Source: Limiplasma sp045538465
GTDB lineage: Bacteria > Bacillota > Clostridia > Christensenellales > Aristaeellaceae
DNA length: 64,000 nt
Assembly: GCA_045538465.1 (NCBI GenBank)
Contig: JAZSRK010000017.1
Location: 21,036 to 85,035, forward strand
Reading direction: 5' to 3'
The notes below the pieces were generated by a model. It worked only from the letters and a program-made list of their open reading frames with translations. It ran no database searches and was not told the origin of the DNA. Shown in pieces: positions 43,062 to 52,304 of the stretch. The number at the start of each line of letters is the position of its first letter. The first letter of the stretch is position 1. The position numbers and the translations under genes were made by a program.

Positions 43062-44093
43062 ATGAGTGCATGCATGCGGCAAGCGATCCTGTTTGTGGGC
43101 GCAGTGATCGGGGCAGGATTTGTTTCAGGTCGGGAAGTGTTCAGCTTCTTTTCAGCCTATGGAGATGCATCCTGGGGATTGATCCTGCTATCGGCTGGCA
43201 CCATGACCGCTTTGTGCGCATTGTGTCTTCGTCGGGCAAAGGGTACTGAGGGCTGCCATTGGTGTGCCATTTATCATACAGAACACCGAGCAGTTAAACG
43301 CTTTGCACAGGGGTGTATTTTGCTCTTACAAATGGTGATGGGCGGCTCTATGATATCTGCTGCAGGTCATATGGTCGCGTTGGCTGTGCCGCTGCACGGC
43401 GCATACCTGCTGGGTATAGTGGTTACCATAACATTGGCGCTATGGCTTGGTTCCATCGATTTGAAACCCTTGGCAATGCTTAGCGGCTTGCTGACGGGTC
43501 TGTATGTTGCGGCGGTGATCTTGGTATTGGTTTTTGATCGGGGAGAGCCGACTGTTGCATTCACCGTGCCTCTAAACACGGCGAAAGTTCTTACCGGCGC
43601 AGCCCGTTCAGTTGCTTATGCGGCACTGAATATGGCGATCTCCATTGGTGTTATTTGCAGGTGCAGCAATGGTTCTGGTCAAAGCGCCAACCGTGCAGCG
43701 TTTTTGTTTGGTCTGGCTATGGTCGCCTTGCTGTTTGTGAGCAATGCTTTGTATTTGCGACATCCGGAATTACAAACAGCTACTTTTCCAATGGTCGCTT
43801 TGCTGGCACGCTTTGGGCGTGCCGGTTATGGGCTTAGTTTGTTTACTATGTATCTGGCCGTTTTGACGACGCTTTGCGCAGGTCTGTATGCATTTCGTAC
43901 CGGTCTGGAAACGCATTTGTCCAGGCAGACCGCTGGTTGGATGTCGGCGCTGCTTCCATTGTTGGTTTCCTTTGCAGGGTTCGAAAGCCTTGTAGATCGC
44001 TGGTACGCACCGGTAGGAGGGCTGTGCCTTTTGTTGGTGTTTTGTCCGCTGATCATGCGTTCAAAGACGAAATTCTCTCTTGACATCTGGTAG
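43062..44093 (+). CDS. YkvI-like membrane transporter
   Basis: 343 residues with about ten hydrophobic segments. The opening V-I-G-A-G-F-V-S-G-R-E-V-F-S-F-F closely follows the YkvI family signature (VIGAGFASGQE), a group with an APC/LeuT-like fold and unknown substrate. AAGGAGG ribosome site. Ends with TAG, rare in this window; a TGA lies 14 codons further. The promoter of the next gene overlaps its last codons. Confidence 0.8.
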   Translation: MSACMRQAILFVGAVIGAGFVSGREVFSFFSAYGDASWGLILLSAGTMTALCALCLRRAKGTEGCHWCAIYHTEHRAVKRFAQGCILLLQMVMGGSMISAAGHMVALAVPLHGAYLLGIVVTITLALWLGSIDLKPLAMLSGLLTGLYVAAVILVLVFDRGEPTVAFTVPLNTAKVLTGAARSVAYAALNMAISIGVICRCSNGSGQSANRAAFLFGLAMVALLFVSNALYLRHPELQTATFPMVALLARFGRAGYGLSLFTMYLAVLTTLCAGLYAFRTGLETHLSRQTAGWMSALLPLLVSFAGFESLVDRWYAPVGGLCLLLVFCPLIMRSKTKFSLDIW

Positions 44094-44108
44094 GAAATCT
44101 TGTACCAT
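44080..44108 (+). promoter_or_regulatory. Promoter of the GH65 phosphorylase gene
   Basis: TTGACA (44080-44085), 17-base spacer, TACCAT (44103-44108), overlapping the end of the YkvI-like gene. Confidence 0.65.
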
Positions 44109-44146
44109 CAAAATACAAACGATTGCACATGAAAGGGGAACAGAAC

Positions 44147-46405
44147 ATGGGTTATCAGGTACATCCTTGGAAAGTTGTTGAAACTTCGCTGAATAAAGAA
44201 CATATGCGTTTGTCCGAAAGCCTTACTTCCACCGGCAACGGCTACATGGGCATGCGTGGCAATTTTGAAGAGGATTACAGCGGAGATACCCATCTGGGTA
44301 CGTATATCGGTGGTGTCTGGTTCCCGGATAAGACCCGTGTTGGTTGGTGGAAAAACGGCTATCCCCAGTATTTTGGCAAAGCCATCAATTGCGTGCGCAT
44401 GAATGGCATTCATGTGGAGATCAACGATAAGCCCCTTGATCTGGCCACGGCCGATGTGGTGGATTTTTATCGTGAACTAGATATGCAGACTGGTGTGTTC
44501 CTGCGCCGTTTTACCGTATGGACCCCTGACGGCAAGGTGACCGTGGAAGCCGAGCGCTTTGTTTCCCTAGCGCAGAAGGAACTTTTGGCCATTTCGTATT
44601 CCGTTACCCCCGAAAACGATGCCAAGGTCGTTATGCGTCCCTATCTGGATGCCAATGTCAAAAATCTGGATGCAAACTACGACGAGACCTTCTGGGAGAT
44701 GCTGCAGGAAGAGGGCACCGAGGATGCAGTCGCATTGCTGACCAAGACCAAGCCCAATCCTTTCGATGCTCCCCGTTTTACCGTTGCTGCGGCTATGAGC
44801 TGCTGGGCCGATGGTCTGGAGCTCGTTGACCGCAAGCTGGAAGAAGGCTATGTAGAAAAGAGCTACGGCGGATTGGTGCCTGCCGGTGAAAAGGTAACGC
44901 TGGAGAAGTATGTACTGGTGTTTACCGACCGCGATTGGGAGGATAACCTGATCATCACCATGGCGCTGAAAGCCGCTTCCCGCGCCCGCGAGGTCGGCTA
45001 CGCCGATTTACGCAAAGAACACGCTGACACTTGGAAACAGCGCTGGGCCTCCTGCGATGTAACTGTGAAGGGTGACGATGCTGCCCAACAAGGCATTCGT
45101 TTCAATTTGTTCCAGTTGCTCAGTACCTTTACTGGCGACGATGCCCGCTTGAATATCGGCCCCAAGGGCTTTACCGGCGAAAAGTACGGCGGTGCGACCT
45201 ATTGGGATACCGAAGCCTACTGCCTCTCTGTTTATATGGCTGTAGCCGGGCAGGATGTAGCCCGTCAGCTGCTGATGTACCGTTACCTCCAGTTGGATGG
45301 CGCATATTTTAACGCCAAGCAGCAGGGCCTCAAGGGTGCATTGTATCCCATGGTCACCTTTACCGGTATCGAGTGCCATAATGAGTGGGAGATCACCTTC
45401 GAAGAGATCCACCGTAACGGCGCTATTGCACATGCTATCTTTAACTACACCACCTATACCGGCGATGAAAGCTATGTGCGCAACGAAGGTCTGGATGTGC
45501 TGTGCGGTATTGCCCGTTTCTATACCGACCGCACCCATTTCTCCGCCCGCAAAGGTCAGTACATGATCCACGGCGTGACCGGCCCCAACGAATACGAGAA
45601 CAATGTAAACAACAATTGGTACACCAACCGCATTGCCGCATGGAGCATTGAATACTTCTGCGACTGGGCGGAGAAAGTGGATGCAGAGCGCCGTGAAAAG
45701 CTGGGCGTTACCGCCGAAGAGATCGCTCATATGCGGGATGTGGTAGCACGGATGTACTATCCCGCCGATGAGGAACTGGGCGTTTATGTGCAGCATGACA
45801 CCTTCTTGGATAAGGAACTGATGACGGTGGATCAGCTGCCCAAGGATCAGCGTCCAATTAACCAGAAGTGGTCTTGGGATCATATTCTGCGCAGCTGCTT
45901 CATTAAGCAGGCAGACGTGCTGCAGGGCCTGTACTTCCTCAATCATCTGTATTCCACCGAGGAGATCAAACGCAATTTCGATTTCTACGAGCCCATGACG
46001 GTGCACGAGAGCAGCCTGTCTCCTTGTGTGCACAGCATTTTGGCTGCACAGCTGGGTTACCATGAGAAAGCCGTGGAAATGTACCAGCGCACCGCCCGTC
46101 TGGATCTGGATAACATCAACAACGATACGGACGATGGTTTGCACATTACCAGCATGGCAGGCAGCTGGCTGGCCATGGCGCACGGCTTTGCCGGTATGCG
46201 CACTGTGGATGGTCTCAGTTTGGATCCCTTCCTGCCGGAAGCTTGGCAGGGCTATGGTTTCCAGTTCAACTACCGTGGCCGTGTGCTGCGGCTGGATGTG
46301 GATAAGGAAATGGCACAAGTGGCGCTGCTTTCCGGCGAGCCGCTGGCATTGAAACTCTGCGGCGAGCTGGTCACCTTGACCGACAAGATCGCCCATCGTT
46401 TCTGA
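44147..46405 (+). CDS. Glycoside hydrolase family 65 phosphorylase (maltose phosphorylase-like)
   Basis: 752 residues from ATG 44147 after AAAGGGG. N-terminal beta-sandwich (M-R-G-N-F-E-E-D-Y), then the (alpha/alpha)6 barrel with G-P-K-G-F-T-G-E-K-Y-G-G-A-T-Y-W-D-T-E near 350 and the general acid Glu in G-V-T-G-P-N-E-Y-E-N-N near 481, closed by a C-terminal beta domain. GH65 enzymes phosphorolyse alpha-linked glucose disaccharides; the acid and barrel motifs look closest to maltose phosphorylase, but trehalose or kojibiose are possible. Cytoplasmic. No sugar transporter is adjacent. Its transcript probably ends at the hairpin before dpaA. Confidence 0.88.
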   Translation: MGYQVHPWKVVETSLNKEHMRLSESLTSTGNGYMGMRGNFEEDYSGDTHLGTYIGGVWFPDKTRVGWWKNGYPQYFGKAINCVRMNGIHVEINDKPLDLATADVVDFYRELDMQTGVFLRRFTVWTPDGKVTVEAERFVSLAQKELLAISYSVTPENDAKVVMRPYLDANVKNLDANYDETFWEMLQEEGTEDAVALLTKTKPNPFDAPRFTVAAAMSCWADGLELVDRKLEEGYVEKSYGGLVPAGEKVTLEKYVLVFTDRDWEDNLIITMALKAASRAREVGYADLRKEHADTWKQRWASCDVTVKGDDAAQQGIRFNLFQLLSTFTGDDARLNIGPKGFTGEKYGGATYWDTEAYCLSVYMAVAGQDVARQLLMYRYLQLDGAYFNAKQQGLKGALYPMVTFTGIECHNEWEITFEEIHRNGAIAHAIFNYTTYTGDESYVRNEGLDVLCGIARFYTDRTHFSARKGQYMIHGVTGPNEYENNVNNNWYTNRIAAWSIEYFCDWAEKVDAERREKLGVTAEEIAHMRDVVARMYYPADEELGVYVQHDTFLDKELMTVDQLPKDQRPINQKWSWDHILRSCFIKQADVLQGLYFLNHLYSTEEIKRNFDFYEPMTVHESSLSPCVHSILAAQLGYHEKAVEMYQRTARLDLDNINNDTDDGLHITSMAGSWLAMAHGFAGMRTVDGLSLDPFLPEAWQGYGFQFNYRGRVLRLDVDKEMAQVALLSGEPLALKLCGELVTLTDKIAHRF

Positions 46406-46416
46406 TCCGTTCATAC

Positions 46417-46443
46417 ACAATGCTTCACCTCCTGCATAGGATG
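46417..46443 (+). promoter_or_regulatory. Possible sigma-K-type promoter of dpaAB
   Basis: AC (46417-46418), 16-base gap, CATAGGATG (46435-46443), compared with the sigma-K pattern AC...CATANNNTA (last base differs). Start would fall near 46449, in the loop of the hairpin that masks the dpaA ribosome site. dpaAB (spoVF) is sigma-K controlled in Bacillus; weak motif, so tentative. Confidence 0.3.
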
Positions 46444-46470
46444 CATCAACGGCATCATTGCAGGAGGTGA
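46425..46470 (+). promoter_or_regulatory. Hairpin that hides the dpaA ribosome site and may terminate the GH65 transcript
   Basis: TCACCTCCTGCA (46425-46436) is the perfect 12-base complement of TGCAGGAGGTGA (46459-46470), which contains the AGGAGGTGA ribosome site of dpaA. An inner GATGC/GCATC extends the stem. TTTTGTTTTG follows, so it also looks like a terminator. In any transcript starting upstream, dpaA would be untranslated. Confidence 0.75.
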
Positions 46471-46477
46471 TTTTGTT

Positions 46478-47311
46478 TTGAAACTGCTGATCGTAGGCGG
46501 CGATACACGCATGCACACAGCAGGGTATCTGCTCAAAAAAGAAGGGTATGATGTGGAACATCTTGCCCAAGAGAACGCAGACTGCTGGCAGGAGAAGGTT
46601 TCGAGGGCAGAGGTTATCATTCTTCCATATCCATATTCACAAAAGGAGGAGCGTATACCTGGTTATGAGCATGGGGGAGTGGATGCAGATAACCTTCTTC
46701 GCGTTGCCAAACCAGAAGCCTTTCTTTTTTTCGGACGTGGCATAGAAAACAGCAGTGCTGTGAGATTTAGACCGCAACAGAGATGCAAAAACTACGAAGA
46801 GGATCCGCTCTTTGTGCAGCGCAACACAGAGCTATCGGCGGAAGCAGCAGTATCTGAACTGATGCAGCGCAGTACGTTGGCGCTGGATGAACAAAACATC
46901 CTTGTTTTGGGCTATGGTTTGTTTGCCAAAGCCATTGTACGCAAGCTGAAAGCCTTGGGAGCAAGAGTGTGGGTGGCTGCAAGGAAAGAGAAGGCACGTT
47001 TGGCAGCAGCCTATGATGGCGCACTGAGTATTGATTTCGATCAGCTGCATACGTTGCTGCCGCAGATGCATGCAGTGATGAACACTGTACCATCGATTGT
47101 AATGGGACGGGAAGCCCTGATGCATTGTTCTGAGACCCTGTTGCTGATGGAGTTGGCAAGCCCTCCATACGGCATCGATCTTTCGGCTGCAGTTGAGATG
47201 GAAAGGAATGTGGTCGTGTTGCCGGGTTTGCCGGCTCGTTATGCGCCTTTGTCTGCCGGTGCAGCGGTTGCAGCGTCGATCATTCGTCAACTTGCGGAGG
47301 TGAAAATATGA
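46478..47311 (+). CDS. dpaA: Dipicolinate synthase subunit A
   Basis: 277 residues from TTG 46478 (site AGGAGGTGA, 7 bases upstream). The N-terminal DpaA domain starts M-K-L-L-I-V-G-G-D-T-R. A Rossmann NAD(P)-binding part near 140-175 (V-L-G-Y-G-L-F-A-K-A-I-V-R-K-L) is followed by A-S-P-P-Y-G-I-D and L-P-G-L-P-A-R-Y-A-P. With DpaB it oxidises dihydrodipicolinate to dipicolinic acid for the spore core, in the mother cell. Overlaps dpaB by 4 bases. Evidence that the organism forms spores by the Bacillus-type DPA route (many clostridia use EtfA instead). Confidence 0.93.
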   Translation: MKLLIVGGDTRMHTAGYLLKKEGYDVEHLAQENADCWQEKVSRAEVIILPYPYSQKEERIPGYEHGGVDADNLLRVAKPEAFLFFGRGIENSSAVRFRPQQRCKNYEEDPLFVQRNTELSAEAAVSELMQRSTLALDEQNILVLGYGLFAKAIVRKLKALGARVWVAARKEKARLAAAYDGALSIDFDQLHTLLPQMHAVMNTVPSIVMGREALMHCSETLLLMELASPPYGIDLSAAVEMERNVVVLPGLPARYAPLSAGAAVAASIIRQLAEVKI

Positions 47312-47916
47312 AAAAAACGACGATCGGTTTTGCCATGACGGGCTCCTTTTGCACGTTCAACGCTGTTTTAGAACAGATGGAAGAACTGGTGAAACGCGAT
47401 TATGATGTGCTGCCGGTGCTCTCCTATCATGCTGCACAGCTGGATACACGCTTTATGAGCGCCAAGCAGCTCCACGAGCGCTTGCATACCATCACCGGTC
47501 GGGAGGCCATTACCACTTTGCAGGAGGCTGAACCTTTGGGCCCCAAAAAACTGACTGATGTATATGTTATCGCACCTGCAACAGGCAATACGCTTGCAAA
47601 GCTAGCTAACGGTATTTTTGATACGCCAGCACTTTTGGGGGCGAAAAGCCATTTGCGCAACGAACGCCCCTTGGTGCTGGCAGTCTCCACCAACGACGCT
47701 CTTTCCAGCGCTGCTCAAAACATTGGTCGGCTTATGATGTGGCGAAATGTATACTTTGTTCCATTCCGTCAGGATGATGCTTTGAAGAAGCCTCGTTCTT
47801 TGGTGGCAGATTTTACCTTGCTGCCAAAAACGATCCTATCTGCGCTGTGCGGTGTTCAAATTCAGCCCATTCTTGGCGCTCCTTGCGGTTTGGCGTTGGG
47901 TAAGGAAGGAAAATAA
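47308..47916 (+). CDS. dpaB: Dipicolinate synthase subunit B
   Basis: 202 residues, flavoprotein-like fold (M-T-G-S-F-C-T-F near 11-18, A-P-A-T-G-N-T-L-A-K-L-A-N-G-I near 91-105, A-V-S-T-N-D-A-L near 130-137). It is the second subunit of the DPA synthase and starts within the dpaA stop (ATGA overlap after GGAGG). Normal length for SpoVFB. Confidence 0.94.
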   Translation: MKKTTIGFAMTGSFCTFNAVLEQMEELVKRDYDVLPVLSYHAAQLDTRFMSAKQLHERLHTITGREAITTLQEAEPLGPKKLTDVYVIAPATGNTLAKLANGIFDTPALLGAKSHLRNERPLVLAVSTNDALSSAAQNIGRLMMWRNVYFVPFRQDDALKKPRSLVADFTLLPKTILSALCGVQIQPILGAPCGLALGKEGK

Positions 47917-47951
47917 GTACACGTCCTACACAGTTTATCTTTGTTACAAAC

Positions 47952-47980
47952 TTGCAACAGAAACGTCTTTGTTGTATGAT
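47952..47980 (+). promoter_or_regulatory. Promoter of the DUF3298-like secreted protein gene
   Basis: TTGCAA (47952-47957), 17-base spacer, TATGAT (47975-47980), 34 bases before the ATG. Confidence 0.65.
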
Positions 47981-48014
47981 ATTATTGAACAAATTTGCAA
48001 AAGGAGTGTATGGT

Positions 48015-49190
48015 ATGCGCAACAAATACCTGTCCGGGATCATCGCTTTTTTATTGCTGTTTAGCTCTGTTTCCCTTGGTTTGGCTGAAGCACAGACCAT
48101 ACCTCCTACAGTGGAAAACGTAATGATGGAAAGCGGCGGCAACTGCCTGTCCTATCCCCAGCTTTCTGGCTGGCAGGACGAAGCTGTACAGAGCCTCATC
48201 AACGATGATATCGTTCTGTCAGCCAATGTTACCTCCCACATGATCACCTTTGCCACCCTGACTCCGGATAGCAACTGGGGCCTTAAGGTCACATACGAAG
48301 CCTATGTGACCGACCGGGTGGCTTCCTTTGTCATCAGTGCCGAAGGAAAGATGCCTAACAATCGGCAAGGGCAGACCAACACAGCGCTTACTTACGATCT
48401 TACCACCGGGCAGCGCATTGAGGCGAAAGACATCTTCGCTGATCCCGCCTATGCGCAGCAATGGCTGGAAGACGAAGCACTGCGCACCCTTGGTGAAGAG
48501 ATCAGCGACTATGAAGACAGCGCAGTGCTGCTGCCCCTTCCTATAGACAGCATTTCCCTTCATGCACACGGTCTTACTTTTTGGTACACTCAGGAACAGT
48601 TTAAGACAGTCGATGGTCGTGCTGGTGCCTGCTATTTTGACTACGCAGAAATTCAGCACTTGTTGAATCTTGACCCGGAAGGCCTGCCTGTAAAACTGGG
48701 CATGGTACAGCCGGAACACACACAAGTGCAGCAGCAGGAAGCTATCTGGGCTACTCTTCGCGAAGGTAAGCTTGCACAATTGCCAGTCTCCCTTGGCGAC
48801 AGTATGGCTCAGGTAGTCGATACCTATGGGCTTTCCCGCACGCCGGATGAATTTCCGGGCGGACGGTATTTTGTGATGGAACACCCAGTTTTCCGCAGTA
48901 TTTACCTGATCTCTGATGCGATGGAAGATGGCTACGAACATTCTGTTCTGGAAGGCATTCAGCTTCGCCGAGGCTCTTTTTGCGGCATTCTGGTGGGACA
49001 GGCTCAATGGGAAGATGTGCATAACATTTTGGGCGACCCTTACGACGTTATTGAGATAACCGAAAACATGGCATACGACTACCGTTTGCCCGCTGGCAAC
49101 TGCCGCCTGTACCGGGAAGAAGGCAGGACGCTTCGTTTCTATTTTGATGAGAGCGAGCTTTTGGTAGCCGTTCAGCTGGATTTCAATTGA
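48015..49190 (+). CDS. Secreted DUF3298-like protein
   Basis: 391 residues from ATG 48015 after AAGGAG. Signal peptide about 1-24 (S-L-G-L-A-E-A). The middle part has the pattern of DUF3298/RsiV-PdaC-like domains: a strand-rich region followed by L-T-Y-D-L-T-T-G-Q-R-I-E-A-K-D-I-F near 115-131, and F-W-Y-T-Q-E-Q-F. The last 130 residues form a further unrecognised domain. No membrane anchor. Role unknown; in relatives such domains bind lysozyme or accompany deacetylases. Followed 13 bases later by ftsK. Confidence 0.65.
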   Translation: MRNKYLSGIIAFLLLFSSVSLGLAEAQTIPPTVENVMMESGGNCLSYPQLSGWQDEAVQSLINDDIVLSANVTSHMITFATLTPDSNWGLKVTYEAYVTDRVASFVISAEGKMPNNRQGQTNTALTYDLTTGQRIEAKDIFADPAYAQQWLEDEALRTLGEEISDYEDSAVLLPLPIDSISLHAHGLTFWYTQEQFKTVDGRAGACYFDYAEIQHLLNLDPEGLPVKLGMVQPEHTQVQQQEAIWATLREGKLAQLPVSLGDSMAQVVDTYGLSRTPDEFPGGRYFVMEHPVFRSIYLISDAMEDGYEHSVLEGIQLRRGSFCGILVGQAQWEDVHNILGDPYDVIEITENMAYDYRLPAGNCRLYREEGRTLRFYFDESELLVAVQLDFN

Positions 49191-49203
49191 AAGGATACGC
49201 AAC

Positions 49204-52113
49204 ATGGCGATCAAACTGAAAACGACCTCGAATAAAAGTTATGAATCCGCTTCTTTCCCTATTTTGGGCGTAATGGGCACCTTGCTGATCGCTGCGGGTG
49301 TGCTGGCCGGTGCGGCCTTGCTGATGGGGAATGAGAGCGCATTCTTTCACTCGATCAAAACCATGGTCAATGGCCTTTGCGGATGCCTTTCTGTTAACAT
49401 GCCCATTTTGTTGATCTGGGGCGGTCTTTTGCTGATGCTGTCCAACGGCCGCAAGGTATCCTTCCGTGCTTATCTTTTGGTCATACTGCTTTATCTGCTG
49501 GCGCTGGCTTTGCTCAATTTGCTCAGCCGTATCGGCGAGAATGGCTTCTTTGTTGATTATTGCATTGCACAACGCAAGCATTCGCCGGATGCGGCTTCCT
49601 ACGGAAGCGTCATCAAGGTGGCTTATCAATTTTGCGCCCAGTATGGCGAACCTGCAGGTGCCCTTGGCATGCTGCTGGCCTGGCCTGTACATCGTTTCTT
49701 GGGCACAGCTTTTGGTGCTGCGGTGGTGTTGATCGTTATTCTTGCAGTGGCGCTATGGCTTTTCCGCTTTAACCTGAGCGGACGCCTTGCGGAATTGCGG
49801 GAATCCTCGGCTCAGCGCCGACAGGAAAAGGCACGTATGCGCGCTCATAAGGTCGAGCAGCAGCGCATTTGGCAGGAGCAGCAGCAACAGGAACAGAATC
49901 TGCAAAATCTCCAGACCCCTGCCTATCTGAGAAGGCAAGCGCAGCAACCTGTGCAGCCGCAGCCTTATGCGCCCGTGCAGCAGCCCGTAATGGCCGCAAA
50001 TGCACAGATGGGTTACGCAGCTGCTCAGCCTATGCAGCCAGTGCAGCCTGTACAACCCGTACAGCCCGTTACCCCGATGGTTCGTTCCACCCCTAAAGTT
50101 GATGTGGAGCTTTATGACGAAACCATTCCAGCTGCCTTAACGCAGACTGAAACTTCGAGCGGTTGGCGTCCCTTGCATGCAAAGCCGACCGCTGTGCATC
50201 AGACAACGATGACGTTTACCCCCAGCGAAATGGGCTATCATACTGATGGTGATCAGCCAGAGGCAGATAATGCTTCCGATGTAGGGGTTACCGGTAAACG
50301 CCGTAAGAATACCGCTCGTTTGGAAGAGATCCGAAAGCGCAAAGCGGAGTTGATCCAGCGCATCGAAGAAAACGAACGGGCCCGCAGCGCAGAATGTGTG
50401 CCGGAACCTGCCAAACAGCCGGTCTCTCCCTTTGCGCGTCCCGTGGAAGAACCCGCTGTACAAGAAGTGTACCATCCGCTTGTGGAGGAATTTTCCGAAG
50501 AACCCGTTATGCCGATTAAGGAAGAAAAGCCCTCCATGCCGGAAGTTCCGCAGAAGCACACGCCCATGTTTGCTCCGCTGATCGATTCGGAGGAAGAGGA
50601 GCCGGAGATCGCACCGGCTAACAACTTTGAACTCGCAGAGCCTGCACAGCCGAAACAGCCCTATGTTTTCCCGCCGGTAGATCTGCTCAATTTGGAAGAG
50701 CAGGAGATCAAGGATACGCAGGAGATCGATCAGGCCAATGCTCGCAAGCTGGAAAAAACGCTGTCCAGCTTCAATATTCCGGCAAAGGTGCAGCATATCA
50801 CCCATGGCCCTGCGATCACCCGCTTCGCCTTGGGCTTGATGGCCAGCGGCATCAATGTAAAGCGCATCCAGAATATTGCTGATAATATTGCATTGGATCT
50901 GGCGGCGGATGGTGCGATCCGTATCGAGAGCCAGATCCCGGGCACCAATCTGTTCGGCATCGAAGTGCCCAACAAAGAGGTGCAAACCGTTACCTTTGCC
51001 CAAGTGCTTATGAGCCGGGAGATGCAGCAAGCCACCTCACCTCTTGCAGTCGGTTTGGGGCATGATATTACCGGTAAGCCGGTGATCTGCGATCTTTCCA
51101 AAATGCCGCATTTGCTTATTGCGGGTCAAACCGGCAGCGGTAAATCTGTCTGCGTTAATACCATCATCAACAGCCTTTTGTTCCGCGCTTCCCCGGATGA
51201 TGTGCGCATGATCATGATCGACCCCAAGGTGGTCGAATTGCAATGCTACAATGTGGTGCCTCATTTGCTGATCCCCGTAGTCAGCGATCCTCACAAGGCA
51301 GCTGGTGCTTTGGCTTGGGCTGTGGCAGAGATGGAAGACCGCTACAACAAGATGCACACCAAGAATGTGCGCGAGCTGAACGCCTACAACGCCAAGCTGG
51401 GCCCCGACGAACCCAAACTGCCCCGCATCGTCATTATCATTGATGAACTTGCCGATTTGATGATGGCAAGCAAGCGAGATGTGGAAGAAAGCATCATTCG
51501 ACTGGCCCAGAAGGCTCGTGCCGCCGGTATTCATATGGTGGTCGCCACACAGCGCCCCACGGTGGATGTTATCACCGGTCTTATCAAGAGCAACGTGCCG
51601 TCCCGTATCGCTTTTGCGGTTTCCTCCATTGTGGATAGCCGTACCATTCTGGATAAAACGGGTGCAGAGAAATTGCTGGGACGAGGCGATATGCTGTACA
51701 TGCCCACTGGTGTCAAAGCGCCTGTTCGTGTACAGGGCTGCTTCCTCAGCGATGCCGAGACCGAACGGATCGTGGATTATATCGGCAAGTATTCCCATGT
51801 GGAGTTTGACCCCGATGTAATGGAAGCCTTGGAAAAACAGGACGATGATAATGCAGACGTGCTGGATGACGGCGGCTCTGACGGCAGCGTGGATGATCGC
51901 TTGGAAGAAGCCATTGAAATGGTCATTACCGATGGACAGGCCAGCATCAGTATGCTGCAGCGCAGACTGAAGGTCGGCTATGCCCGTGCTGGTCGCATCA
52001 TCGATGATATGGCAGCCAGAGGCATTGTATCTAAATCACTGGGCAGTAAGCCTCGTGAGGTGCTCATAACCCGTGAGGAGTACGATCGCATCAAGAGCAC
52101 ATTGCTTAGCTGA
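49204..52113 (+). CDS. ftsK: DNA translocase FtsK/SpoIIIE
   Basis: 969 residues. Four membrane segments in about residues 18-185; a long linker (about 190-500) first Q/P-rich with V-Q-P repeats, then acidic. The alpha domain is followed by the RecA-like motor with Walker A G-Q-T-G-S-G-K-S near 641 and I-I-D-E-L-A-D near 743, and a C-terminal gamma winged helix (about 900-965, S-I-S-M-L-Q-R-R-L-K-V-G-Y-A-R-A). Pumps chromosome through the septum in division and, in spore-formers, into the forespore; SpoIIIE and FtsK cannot be told apart from sequence alone. Confidence 0.94.
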   Translation: MAIKLKTTSNKSYESASFPILGVMGTLLIAAGVLAGAALLMGNESAFFHSIKTMVNGLCGCLSVNMPILLIWGGLLLMLSNGRKVSFRAYLLVILLYLLALALLNLLSRIGENGFFVDYCIAQRKHSPDAASYGSVIKVAYQFCAQYGEPAGALGMLLAWPVHRFLGTAFGAAVVLIVILAVALWLFRFNLSGRLAELRESSAQRRQEKARMRAHKVEQQRIWQEQQQQEQNLQNLQTPAYLRRQAQQPVQPQPYAPVQQPVMAANAQMGYAAAQPMQPVQPVQPVQPVTPMVRSTPKVDVELYDETIPAALTQTETSSGWRPLHAKPTAVHQTTMTFTPSEMGYHTDGDQPEADNASDVGVTGKRRKNTARLEEIRKRKAELIQRIEENERARSAECVPEPAKQPVSPFARPVEEPAVQEVYHPLVEEFSEEPVMPIKEEKPSMPEVPQKHTPMFAPLIDSEEEEPEIAPANNFELAEPAQPKQPYVFPPVDLLNLEEQEIKDTQEIDQANARKLEKTLSSFNIPAKVQHITHGPAITRFALGLMASGINVKRIQNIADNIALDLAADGAIRIESQIPGTNLFGIEVPNKEVQTVTFAQVLMSREMQQATSPLAVGLGHDITGKPVICDLSKMPHLLIAGQTGSGKSVCVNTIINSLLFRASPDDVRMIMIDPKVVELQCYNVVPHLLIPVVSDPHKAAGALAWAVAEMEDRYNKMHTKNVRELNAYNAKLGPDEPKLPRIVIIIDELADLMMASKRDVEESIIRLAQKARAAGIHMVVATQRPTVDVITGLIKSNVPSRIAFAVSSIVDSRTILDKTGAEKLLGRGDMLYMPTGVKAPVRVQGCFLSDAETERIVDYIGKYSHVEFDPDVMEALEKQDDDNADVLDDGGSDGSVDDRLEEAIEMVITDGQASISMLQRRLKVGYARAGRIIDDMAARGIVSKSLGSKPREVLITREEYDRIKSTLLS

Positions 52114-52129
52114 TAATGCAGGGGATAAG

Positions 52130-52165
52130 GTGCCACTATACAGTATGACAACTGTGTAGTGGCAC
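52130..52165 (+). terminator. Hairpin after ftsK
   Basis: GTGCCACTA pairs with TAGTGGCAC, with an inner ACAGT/ACTGT. Strong stem but only a short T-run after it. Confidence 0.55.
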
Positions 52166-52214
52166 ACTTTGCTTCAAAAATTATCATGCGCAAAAGAATA
52201 AATTTGCGTTTTGA

Positions 52215-52243
52215 TTGTCAAGCGGCACAATATCTGCTATACT
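52215..52243 (+). promoter_or_regulatory. Promoter of the asp23-amaP operon
   Basis: TTGTCA (52215-52220), 17-base spacer, TATACT (52238-52243). Confidence 0.75.
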
Positions 52244-52304
52244 ATTTATGTATATTGCTCAGAATCGTCCTTTTTCTGGACGTCTGATATAGGAGGTATG
52301 CATC

